Source: Hoylesella loescheii
GTDB lineage: Bacteria; Bacteroidota; Bacteroidia; Bacteroidales; Bacteroidaceae
Direction of reading: 5' to 3'
DNA: 64,000 nucleotides
Assembly (NCBI GenBank): GCA_021531755.1
Contig: JADYUK010000003.1
Span: forward strand, 124,001 to 188,000
Within the stretch, counting starts at the first letter, position 1. Each line of letters starts with the position of its first letter. Below are positions 53,002 through 61,415 of this stretch, one piece after another. Made by a program: the position numbers and the translations under genes. The notes under the pieces were generated by a model that saw only the letters and a program-made list of their open reading frames with translations, was not told where the DNA came from and searched no databases.

Positions 53002-54426
53002 TCACCATGCCTCGATGTCCTCCGGACTTATGTCGGGCATCACTTTGTGTGTGAAGACAGGGTCTTTCCCCTCGCGCCGCTGTCTCATATAGTCAGCGAC
53101 GAGACGGTGCACCTTCGGGTATAGCTGTATGATGGCGGCGAGGTTGCATATTGTTATCATCGCCATGCAGAGGTCTATCATGCTCCATGCGAAAGACAGT
53201 GTCATCAATGCGCCCATCATGACAAACCCCGCCGCTGTCAGGCGGTAGATGAACAGCATGATGCGGCTGCGGGAGAAATACAGCAGGTTTGTCTCCCCAT
53301 AGTAGCAGTTTGCGATAATCGTGCTGAACGCGAAGAGCCATATCATGATGGCGATGATTGTGTGTCCCGCGCTGCCTATCTCGGCCGTCATGGCGTTCTG
53401 TGTCAGCTGTATGCCGTCGGCTGCGGTGAAGTCGACACCGCTGCACAGGATGACGAATGCTGTGCAGGAGCATACGACGAGAGTGTCAGTGAACACCCCG
53501 AGAGCCTGTATCAGTCCCTGCTTCACAGGGTGTGATACTGTCGCTGTGGCAGCGGCGTTGGGAGCAGAGCCCTCACCGGCCTCGTTGCTGAAGAGTCCGC
53601 GCTTCACTCCTATCATGACTACTGTGCCAAGAGTGCCTCCTGCAAACTGTCCTGCCCCAAAAGCCTCGCTGACAATCATCCTCATGATGTCGGGGATGAT
53701 GCTTATGTGGGTTATCACGACCCACACGGCGATAACGAGGTAGGCAACGGCCATGACGGGGACAAGGGCCGACGAGACACGTGCTATGCGGTGTATGCCT
53801 CCGAAGATTATGGCTACTGTCAGCGCCGACAACAAGACTCCCATCACCGTCAGCGGGATATTGAATGCCTGCTCGCATGCCAGTGCGATGGTGTTGCTCT
53901 GCATGGCGTTGTTTGCGAATCCGAAGGTTATGATGATGAGTATGCTGAAGAGTATTCCCATCCACTTGCGGTGGAGTCCGTGTCTCATGTAGTAGGCAGG
54001 ACCGCCATGGTAGCTCCCCTTCCCCTTGCGCTTATAGAGCTGTGCCAGTGTTGACTCTACGAATGCTGTCGCGGCTCCGAAGAGAGCCATCACCCACATC
54101 CAGAATATCGCTCCGGGGCCGCCGACACTGATGGCTGTGGCCACGCCTGCGAGATTGCCTGTCCCTATGCGTGAGGCGAGAGCGACGATGAAAGCCTGGA
54201 AAGACGATATCGGCTTCTTCCCCTTCTCTGCCTGTCCGTCTCCGTCATGGCTCCCGGCGCTCTTGCCTGATGAGAACATCTGGCGTACCATATCGCCTAA
54301 CAGGCGAAACTGTATGAAGCGTGTGCGGACGGTGAAGTATATGGCACAGCCTATGAGCAGGCCTATGTTGATATATGTCCAAAGGAAATCCTGTAAGTTG
54401 TCGATGATGTTGTGCAGTGTCTCCAT
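53002..54426 (-). CDS. Sodium:alanine symporter (AGCS family)
   Basis: The 474-residue inner-membrane protein has about 11 hydrophobic segments and the AGCS motifs FIVALASRIGTGNLAGVATA, GGPGAIFWMWVMALFGAATA, YYMRHGL, FGFANNAMQSN, and GVKRGLFSNEAGEGSAPNAA. It takes up alanine or glycine with Na+. It starts METLHNIIDNLQDF. It is followed on the same strand, 190 bases upstream of another unit, by no linked gene. Confidence 0.95.
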   Translation of the reverse strand: METLHNIIDNLQDFLWTYINIGLLIGCAIYFTVRTRFIQFRLLGDMVRQMFSSGKSAGSHDGDGQAEKGKKPISSFQAFIVALASRIGTGNLAGVATAISVGGPGAIFWMWVMALFGAATAFVESTLAQLYKRKGKGSYHGGPAYYMRHGLHRKWMGILFSILIIITFGFANNAMQSNTIALACEQAFNIPLTVMGVLLSALTVAIIFGGIHRIARVSSALVPVMAVAYLVIAVWVVITHISIIPDIMRMIVSEAFGAGQFAGGTLGTVVMIGVKRGLFSNEAGEGSAPNAAATATVSHPVKQGLIQALGVFTDTLVVCSCTAFVILCSGVDFTAADGIQLTQNAMTAEIGSAGHTIIAIMIWLFAFSTIIANCYYGETNLLYFSRSRIMLFIYRLTAAGFVMMGALMTLSFAWSMIDLCMAMITICNLAAIIQLYPKVHRLVADYMRQRREGKDPVFTHKVMPDISPEDIEAW

Positions 54427-54619
54427 TATAGTCTCATTTTTGTCCGTTGGTTCTTTTCATGGCGGGAGTGCGGTTGGTATTTGCCCGTGGTGCCCGTCCC
54501 GTCGTCTCCCCGTCATTCCATTCTTCCGCCTTATGGCATGGCGCAGTGTGGTGGCGCTGGCTTGTGCCTGGGTGTCAGTAAGTCCTGTATAGGTGGTTGG
54601 CGGCCGTCCAGGCAGTGGG

Positions 54620-56062
54620 TCATTGTCTCGCCTTCCCGCCTTGTGTTATGCTGACCCGTCTTGTCCCGGCATAGTCTATCGACGGTTTTCTCTCCAGCCA
54701 CGATGTGAGCATCTCGGCTGTTGTGTCGTATGAGTATGTGCCCTCCATGTCCTTCAGCAGACTGACAGTCTCTGCCATGTATGAGTTCACGGCCACGGTG
54801 TATGTCCTCCTCATGTCCATTTTCTTTCCGTTGCCGTCTCTCAGGCTTATGTTCCTCACGTCCGTGTTGTCCCGTCCGAGTGTTATGCTGTATGTCATAC
54901 CCGAGACGTATGCCGGCCCGTAGCCGTCGCTCTTGCAGGTCTCTATGAGCAGCCGCTCTATCTCTTTCCCTGTCATTGTGTATGTCACGGCCTTGTTCCC
55001 GAATGGGTCTGTGCGGTAGACATCGTTGACTGTCAGCGGCCCATGGTCTATCTGTGTCAGCCTGACTCCTCCCGCGTTGGTTATGGCTATGTCAGCCTTT
55101 GCCTCCTCTCTCAGGGCGTCGGCCATGATACATCCTACCTCCTCTTTCTCCGTAATGTCCTTCTCCACGTTGGTCAGCACACGTTTCATGGCCGGTATGT
55201 CGCAGAATTCCTCCACGGCCTTTGTCATCTGTATGTCCCGCTTGGTCCTTTTCGCTATATCGAGCAGCTCAGCCTTCCGTTCCACAACCTTGCCGTTGTC
55301 CACGGTCAGTGTGATGTGTGTGGCGTATTTCATCAGTCTCTCGGCCTGTGTTATCATCACGTTGCCCTCCATGATACATGGGTCGAGCTTTGTGTGGCTG
55401 TGTCCTCCTATTATAATGTCAGCCTCAGGCATCTCCCTTGCCAGCCTCACATCGTCCTCCACCCCTATGTGTGTGAGGAGTATGAACACATCGCAGACAT
55501 TCCTGAGCCATGCGTATCTCCGTGCTGTCTCGCTGTATGGGGCGAATGATATGTTGCGGACATTGGTAGGCGAGGTGTCGGGTTGCAGGCTGATGGAGTC
55601 TCTCTGTGTCAGTCCGAGAATGGCTATGCTTGTCCCCCCGCATTCTGTCAGTGTGAACGGCTCTATATGCAGGCGCATGGAGTCAGGGGCGATGATGTTG
55701 GCACAAAGGTATTTGAACCATGAGTTGTTTATCGTTTCCCGCAGCCTGTCTATGCCGCCGTCGAACTCATGGTTGCCCAATGCCGTGTAGCTGAAGCCTG
55801 TCTTGTTCATCAATTCGACCATAGGCCGTGATGGCACTGCCGCAAGGTCGTTGTACGGATTGCCTGTACGGTTGTCGCCGGCCGAGAGTATCAGTATGTC
55901 AGGATATAGCTGCCGCAGGCTGTCGGCCAGTGTCGCGAACTGTGGGAAACGGTCGAATGCCGCATGCATGTCGTTCATTGACAGTATATGCACCTCACGT
56001 CTCGTGGCTGTTGAGGTGGCTGTGAGAAGTATGAGAATAATAGTGAGCAGGCTGTGTTTCAT
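54620..56062 (-). CDS. Secreted 5'-nucleotidase/2',3'-cyclic phosphodiesterase family protein
   Basis: The 480-residue protein has a signal peptide (MKHSLLTIILILLTATSTA), metallophosphatase blocks (HILSMNDMHAAFDRFPQF, LILSAGDNRTGNPYND, TALGNHEFDGG, LLTHIG, IIGGHSHT) and a UshA-like C-terminal substrate domain (ITNAGGVRLTQIDHGPLTVN, YRTDPFGNKAVTYTMTG). It would release phosphate and nucleosides from nucleotides in the periplasm. A promoter 310 bases upstream gives a long leader. Confidence 0.92.
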   Translation of the reverse strand: MKHSLLTIILILLTATSTATRREVHILSMNDMHAAFDRFPQFATLADSLRQLYPDILILSAGDNRTGNPYNDLAAVPSRPMVELMNKTGFSYTALGNHEFDGGIDRLRETINNSWFKYLCANIIAPDSMRLHIEPFTLTECGGTSIAILGLTQRDSISLQPDTSPTNVRNISFAPYSETARRYAWLRNVCDVFILLTHIGVEDDVRLAREMPEADIIIGGHSHTKLDPCIMEGNVMITQAERLMKYATHITLTVDNGKVVERKAELLDIAKRTKRDIQMTKAVEEFCDIPAMKRVLTNVEKDITEKEEVGCIMADALREEAKADIAITNAGGVRLTQIDHGPLTVNDVYRTDPFGNKAVTYTMTGKEIERLLIETCKSDGYGPAYVSGMTYSITLGRDNTDVRNISLRDGNGKKMDMRRTYTVAVNSYMAETVSLLKDMEGTYSYDTTAEMLTSWLERKPSIDYAGTRRVSITQGGKARQ

Positions 56063-56746
56063 GTCTTCTTGTGTGTGTGATTATCTTCTTCGTGGTTTTA
56101 GCTGGTTGCGACGGGGGCAGGCTATGGCGGCAGTCTCCTTCCTTGCGCTTGTTGGCCCATTATCCAGGTCATGGCAGATATTGCCCGTAACCAGTCATTC
56201 CGGATTTCCGGGGGATGCCATCCACGCGCCCAGCCGCTGTTACATACTGTGAGAGGGGCAGCAGTCATCCACGTCTGCCGGTAGTCATTTTCTGCCCAAG
56301 GACATACCAGCAATATATACATATATAGTTAATGTATAGGGCAGATGTGTCCCCGGTCTCCCAGAATGTCTCTGCAAAGATAATGCAAATTGAAGACAAT
56401 ACAAAAGAAAAGCCCCTGAAACTTTCGTTTTTTTGTTCTCTGTGGGCCAGTTGTCTTGGTCATGATATGTGTTGGGACATTCATGTCGGAGGGTGTTCTT
56501 CCGTCCATAATCCTTTGTCGCCACTCGTCATTTTTCCTCCTCCACAGACATCTTTCCCTGTCATGCCATTATACCTCACATCCGTCGGGACAGCCCCCTG
56601 TTTTTCCATGCGTAATGTATCATAGTGGCATGAGATACCTAATTTGTAACATTTTCGATGTTTTTGGTAACAAATCAGCCGTTTTTTCAATATTTTTCAT
56701 CGTAATTTTGCCAGCACAAACTAACAGAACATGTGTTTACACCATA
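56063..56746. other. Intergenic region between divergent 5'-nucleotidase and esterase genes
   Basis: No gene is supported. It contains a strong minus-strand promoter (56375-56405) and, near the esterase start, TAATTTTG at 56703-56710. The 310 bases from the minus promoter to the 5'-nucleotidase ATG have no recognised structure. Confidence 0.55.
56375..56405 (-). promoter_or_regulatory. Promoter of the 5'-nucleotidase gene
   Basis: On the minus strand TTTG (56405-56402), a 19-base spacer and TATCTTTG (56382-56375) fit the consensus. Confidence 0.7.
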
Positions 56747-58741
56747 ATGGCTATTAAGCTAACTAACCACTTTTTTCAGAAGAGAAGAGCTTTAAGTAAA
56801 AAGATGATATCAGGAATTACAAAGAGCCTCATAGGCTTAGGCTTATTCCTTGCCTGTGCCACATCGGCCGTGGCACATGGCAAGGATAGCTCAAGGCGAG
56901 AGCGCTTGAGCTCGCTCAATATTGCCGAGCCGCAGTCTATCGTATGTAAGGATAGCTCAAGGCGAGAGCGCTTGAGCTCGCTCAATATTGCCGAGCCGCA
57001 GTCTATCGTATGCAGGACAGAGCCAAAAGACATCACCCGTACATTATTTAAAGGGCAGCGGCAGCTGTCATCGTCACGCCAGAGTGGTGAGGACAACTGT
57101 CACGCACTGCGCATCACGACCACCGAGCCACAGGCCAATATCTGGGACTGGCAGATACATTACAAGCTTGACACTCCGCTCACTCTGGGCCGTAGCTACA
57201 CCTTCACCATGCGTGTGAAAGGCTCATCGAGTGGCACACTCGCCCTGTGGCCTATCGACACGGCTTCAGAGAACAAGAACCAATGGGGCGGCAGCAACGA
57301 TGTGCAGTATCTTGCCGCCTATGATTTCGATACCTCATGGAAGACCTTCACATGGCATTTCTCTGCCCAGTTCCCGCTTGACGAGTTTGATTTTGTCTTC
57401 GGCTGTTATGGCGGAGACATATTCTTTGACGACCTTGTGCTCACAGCCGAGGGCTCAGACACCAACATCATTGTCAATCCTGGCTTTGAGAGCCCTATCA
57501 CATCCCATTGGGAGAAAATAGGTTGGCAGGCGGGAGTCAGTTTCCAGATAGTCACCACATTGTCAAAGGCCGACCTCGACGATGCCATCAGCGCTGCCCG
57601 TGAGGTGCTCCTCCAGGCTGCTTCGCTGACACGGCAGGAGGCTGTTGAGGCGCGTCAGGCACTTGAGACTGTGCTGCAGGAGGCTGAGACATTCTCCACG
57701 GAGGACGATGCCGCATATCTCGTTGAGGCTGAGAAGGTAAGAAATGCCGCCGCACAGCTGGCCCAGTGGATTGGCGTGCCTGACTCAGCCGACCCCAATT
57801 TCCAGATTTATCTCTGTTTCGGCCAGTCGAACATGGAGGGCAACGCGCGTCCGGAGACACAGGATTATGATAATGTCCCCGAGCGCTTCAAGGTCATGGC
57901 GGCTGTCGACATGTCATCGCCACAGCGCAGGAAAGGAGAGTGGTACACCGCCATCCCCCCACTTTGCCGCCAGGGGACAGGCCTTACGCCAGCCGACTAT
58001 TTCGGGCGTACCATGGTCGAGCGGCAGTCACCGGACATCACCGTGGGTGTTATAGACGTCGCGGTAGGAGGCACAAGCATACGTGGATTCATGGAAGAGC
58101 TTGTCGGAGAGTATGTTGCGGGCGAGGCAGACTGGTTCAAGAGCTATATGTCATCGTATGACAACAACCCTTTCCGCCGCCTCGTCGATATGGCAAAGAT
58201 AGCCCAGCGCTATGGCATCATAAGAGGCATACTGATGCACCAGGGAGAGACAGACAACGGCAACAGCCAGTGGCCGTCGATGGTTAGGACCGTCTACACC
58301 CGTCTTCTCGACGAGCTCGGGCTTAATGCCCTCAGCGTGCCGCTCCTTGTCGGAGAGATGGTACAGCAGGACCAGGGAGGAGTCTGCTACGGGCAGAACG
58401 CAAACATATCCACCCTGCCTGATGTCATACCGACATCCCATGTCATATCCTCCAAGGGATGTCCCGCCGCCACCGACGGCCTCCACTTCACAGCTGAGGG
58501 CTATCGCATCATCGGCCGACGTTATGCCGAGACGATGCTCCAGCTCCTCTCACAGCAGGCGGCAGGCATATCAGCAGCCCCCACCGCCCCGGTGGAGATT
58601 CTCTCAGAGGAGAGTTATGACCTCTCTGGCCGCAAGATAGACACCCGGAGCTCAGTATCCCTGGGGCAGACACGCGGCATAGTGATAAGGCGTGTGCGTC
58701 TTGCCGACGGCTCACAGACCGTCATGAAGACCCTCAAATAG
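56747..58741 (+). CDS. Secreted SGNH (sialate O-acetylesterase-like) esterase with carbohydrate-binding domain
   Basis: From the ATG at 56747 the protein has 664 residues; a second Met at 56804 would give a cleaner signal peptide (MISGITKSLIGLGLFLACAT). After the signal come two in-frame copies of a 22-residue repeat (KDSSRRERLSSLNIAEPQSI then VC), which derive from the 66-base DNA repeat. A CBM4/9-like beta domain (FTMRVKGSSSGTLALWP, IIVNPGFESP) precedes the esterase domain with Ser in CFGQSNMEG, VAVGGTSIRGF and HQGETDNG. The C-terminus YDLSGRKIDTR resembles a Prevotella surface-sorting tail. It probably removes acetyl groups from plant glycans. Confidence 0.88.
   Translation: MAIKLTNHFFQKRRALSKKMISGITKSLIGLGLFLACATSAVAHGKDSSRRERLSSLNIAEPQSIVCKDSSRRERLSSLNIAEPQSIVCRTEPKDITRTLFKGQRQLSSSRQSGEDNCHALRITTTEPQANIWDWQIHYKLDTPLTLGRSYTFTMRVKGSSSGTLALWPIDTASENKNQWGGSNDVQYLAAYDFDTSWKTFTWHFSAQFPLDEFDFVFGCYGGDIFFDDLVLTAEGSDTNIIVNPGFESPITSHWEKIGWQAGVSFQIVTTLSKADLDDAISAAREVLLQAASLTRQEAVEARQALETVLQEAETFSTEDDAAYLVEAEKVRNAAAQLAQWIGVPDSADPNFQIYLCFGQSNMEGNARPETQDYDNVPERFKVMAAVDMSSPQRRKGEWYTAIPPLCRQGTGLTPADYFGRTMVERQSPDITVGVIDVAVGGTSIRGFMEELVGEYVAGEADWFKSYMSSYDNNPFRRLVDMAKIAQRYGIIRGILMHQGETDNGNSQWPSMVRTVYTRLLDELGLNALSVPLLVGEMVQQDQGGVCYGQNANISTLPDVIPTSHVISSKGCPAATDGLHFTAEGYRIIGRRYAETMLQLLSQQAAGISAAPTAPVEILSEESYDLSGRKIDTRSSVSLGQTRGIVIRRVRLADGSQTVMKTLK
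56882..57013 (-). repeat. 66-base dispersed repeat, two tandem copies inside a coding region
   Basis: Two units 66 bases apart (56882-56947 and 56948-57013) match the family at 59.5 kb when read on the minus strand: CATACGATAGACTGCGGCTC, GGCAATATTGAGCGAGCTC and TCTCGCCTTGAGCTATCC. Because 66 is a multiple of three the esterase frame stays open. Confidence 0.9.
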
Positions 58742-58795
58742 GCTGTGCGGCCCCTGCCCGGTGTCGGGAGAGTAGGGTGGGGGATAGCAATATAT

Positions 58796-58865
58796 AATGG
58801 ATGGGGCTGGCTCATCGCTGTCAAGAGAATATGACAGGATGTGCCAGCCCTATCCATTTTTTCCC
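58796..58865 (+). terminator. Terminator of the esterase gene
   Basis: AATGGATGGGGCTGGC pairs with GCCAGCCCTATCCATT over 16 positions with one G-U, followed by a T run. Confidence 0.75.
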
Positions 58866-58939
58866 CCCACAGCGGCAAGCATATCTCCTGCGCCCATTTA
58901 TACCTGTTCTTCCATTCCCCCATGCCGCACGGTCCGTAC

Positions 58940-59060
58940 ACCCCCTTGCATATTCTTTCTAAGCTGCTGGCGCCCGTCTGTACTCCTCCTTGCATTATTC
59001 TCTCTATGGTGCTGGCGCCCGTCTGTACCCCCCCTTGCTTATTCTTTATAAGCTTCTGGC
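58940..59060. repeat. 44/45-base tandem repeat, three copies
   Basis: CCTTGCATATTCTTTCTAAG-like starts with TTG at 58946, 58990 and 59035 (periods 44 and 45), each carrying GCTGGCGCCCGTCTGTAC or a diverged form. Confidence 0.8.
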
Positions 59061-59208
59061 ACTCATCCGTACGGCCATGAACCGTTATCGTGTCGTGGTG
59101 GAGATTCATCGCCCGTCGCCTACTGCGTCATATTGGCCAGGCGCTTACAGTCCGTAATTTTTTGTGGGGTGTCCGCTTACAGTTTGTTTGTTATATCGGC
59201 AATATAGC

Positions 59209-59270
59209 GATATGTACTGAATGGGCTGCTGAAAGATACTGGATGGACCTGTGAAAGATACTGGATAAGG
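59209..59270. repeat. 22-base tandem repeat, three copies
   Basis: GAAAGATACTGGAT occurs at 59231 and 59253, with a diverged copy at 59209, all in 22-base register. Confidence 0.8.
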
Positions 59271-59491
59271 CCCTCAAAGGCACTGCTTACAGTCGCATGG
59301 TCGCACCCATACCCCGAAGGCACAGTCTCCGCCATGGTAAGCAGCGTAAACGAACGGCATGACGTGAGAGATGGCACTTGTCCTGCTGCTGAGGTTCCTC
59401 TCCGGTATGGGTTGACTGCCATTGACGAGAATGATACACAGCGAAATAGAAAAAAAATCCCAAAAGTTTTTTCTGTTCGGTGGAAAAGTTG

Positions 59492-59850
59492 TATCTTTGC
59501 ATACGATAGGCTTCGGCTCGGCAATACTGAGCAAGCTCCATTGCGCTCGCCTTGCACTATCCTTGCATACGATAGGCTTCGGTTAACATCGTTGAGTATC
59601 GGCTGCCCTCGGCATAGCCCAAGCGTCAGCCTGCGGCAGAAGCTTGGCTCTGCCCTCGTTGGCACGATACTTCAGCAATACTGAGCAAGCTCCATTGCGC
59701 TCGCCTTGCACTATCTTTGCATACGATAGGCTTTGGTTAACTTTATTGAGCATCGGCTGCATTTTGCTTCATCGAGTATGCATATGCCGTTAGCGCGTCA
59801 CTCCGTCAGCAAAGAGCAAGCTCCATTGTGCTGCCCTGGTCTATCCCTGT
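59492..59850 (+). repeat. 66-base dispersed repeat copies upstream of rhaB
   Basis: TATCTTTGCATACGATAGGC begins at 59492; a second copy starts 66 bases later (CCTTGCATACGATAGGCTTC). After an unrelated stretch a further GCAATACTGAGCAAGCTCC and CTATCTTTGCATACGATAGG occur near 59675-59735, and a last fragment AGCAAGCTCCATTG lies near 59815. Two copies contain TATCTTTG, a possible -7 box for rhaB. Confidence 0.85.
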
Positions 59851-59882
59851 TATCCTAAATCTAAAAAAACATACGACATGCT

Positions 59883-61358
59883 ATGAACAACAAATGCTTC
59901 TTCGCTGTAGACCTCGGCGCCACAAGCGGCCGTACTATAATAGGCAAAATAGATGAAGAGAAAGTGGTCCTTGAGGAGATGACCCGTTTCCCAAACAATC
60001 TTATCCAGACAGGAGGGCAGTTCTACTGGGACATATACGCCCTGTACAATGAGGTCATACGTGGTCTGAGGGAATGCGCCCGGCGTGGCATCGCTGTCCA
60101 GTCGATAGGCATAGACACCTGGGGCGTGGACTTCGTGTTCGTCGGCAGCGACGGGCAGATACTCCGTAATCCGCGCGCTTACCGTGACCCCCATACCTTC
60201 GCCGCTATGGACGACTATCTCGCCACCGTATGCGACAAGCGCAAACTGTATGACATCACAGGCATACAGCTGATGAACTTCAACACCATCTTCCAGCTCT
60301 ACGCCATGCGCAAGGCCGGGAACACAGCCATGGCCTCTGCCGACAAGATACTCTTTGTCCCCGATGCCCTGTCGTATATGCTGACTGGCAATGCTGTCTG
60401 TGAGTATACCATAGCCTCGACAGGCGAGCTCGTCGACCCACGCACAGGTAATCTCGACGAGAGCCTCCTCGCGACAGTAGGCCTCACACGCTCACACTTC
60501 GGCAAGATGGTCCAGCCCGGAACACTCATCGGGACGCTGACCCCCGAGGTGCAGGAGATGACAGGTCTGGGCGATGTCCCTGTATATGCTGTGGCGGGCC
60601 ACGATACCGGCTCGGCCGTCGCCGCTGTCCCTGCCAGGGACGAGGAGTTCGCCTACCTCTCGTCAGGGACATGGAGCCTCATGGGCATAGAGACACGCGA
60701 GGCCGTCATCAACGAGCGCTCATACGAGCTGAACTTCACCAATGAGGGCGGCATAGAGGGCACAACACGTTTCCTGAAGAATATCTGCGGCATGTGGCTC
60801 CTTGAGCGCTGCCGCAAGGAATGGGGCGACAGCGTCCCGCAGGACTATGCCACACTCTTCGCCGACGCCATGAGGGTGACACCGTTCCAGTCAATGATAG
60901 ACCCCGACGCACAGTGCTTCGCCAACCCCGCCGATATGCAGGAGGCCATACGCGCTTACTGCCAGCGGACAGGACAGCATGTGCCGGAGGGATACGCCGA
61001 GATAATACGCTGCATCTTCGACTCTCTCGCCATGCGCTACCGCCAGGTCTTCCTCTGGCTGAAAGAGTTTGCCGGACACGACATAAAGACCCTTCACATC
61101 ATCGGAGGAGGCTCAAAGAACGACTATCTCAACCAGTTCACAGCCAATGCCACAGGCGTGCGCGTGCTCGCCGGCCCACAGGAGGGGACAGCACTCGGCA
61201 ATATCATGGTGCAGGCAAAGGCCGTCGGGGAAGTGGGCGATATATGGGCCATGCGCCGTATCATAGCCAACTCGATACAGCTCAAGGAGTACACACCACA
61301 AGACTCAGAGCTGTGGGCAGAGCAGTATAAGAGATACCTGGAGATAACAGAAAGCTGA
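59883..61358 (+). CDS. rhaB: Rhamnulokinase RhaB
   Basis: The 491-residue FGGY kinase starts MNNKCFFAVDLGATSGRTII and has SIGIDTWGVDFVFVGSDGQI, VPDALSYMLTGN, AVAGHDTGSAVAAVPA, SSGTWSLMGIE and HIIGGGSKNDYLNQFTA. The GIDTWGVDF block and the next gene (rhamnose isomerase) favour rhamnulose over fuculose as substrate. It phosphorylates L-rhamnulose in the cytosol. It is the first gene of the rha operon, downstream of the repeat array. Confidence 0.95.
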   Translation: MNNKCFFAVDLGATSGRTIIGKIDEEKVVLEEMTRFPNNLIQTGGQFYWDIYALYNEVIRGLRECARRGIAVQSIGIDTWGVDFVFVGSDGQILRNPRAYRDPHTFAAMDDYLATVCDKRKLYDITGIQLMNFNTIFQLYAMRKAGNTAMASADKILFVPDALSYMLTGNAVCEYTIASTGELVDPRTGNLDESLLATVGLTRSHFGKMVQPGTLIGTLTPEVQEMTGLGDVPVYAVAGHDTGSAVAAVPARDEEFAYLSSGTWSLMGIETREAVINERSYELNFTNEGGIEGTTRFLKNICGMWLLERCRKEWGDSVPQDYATLFADAMRVTPFQSMIDPDAQCFANPADMQEAIRAYCQRTGQHVPEGYAEIIRCIFDSLAMRYRQVFLWLKEFAGHDIKTLHIIGGGSKNDYLNQFTANATGVRVLAGPQEGTALGNIMVQAKAVGEVGDIWAMRRIIANSIQLKEYTPQDSELWAEQYKRYLEITES

Positions 61359-61415
61359 ACGCATGCCCAGAGAACAATAAAGAAAACTCATGCAACAAAA
61401 AAACATAAATCTACT

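Larger units (their letters stand above)
58742..59882. other. 1.1-kb intergenic region made largely of repeats
   Basis: No gene is supported. It holds the esterase terminator (58796-58865), 44/45-base repeats (58940-59060), a 22-base repeat (59209-59270) and the 66-base family (59492-59850) before rhaB. Confidence 0.7.

Noticed and set aside
56456..56746. Upstream in-frame extension of the esterase gene
   Set aside because: Starts at 56456 would put about 97 Cys/Ser/His-rich residues before the signal peptide and before the likely promoter box at 56703.
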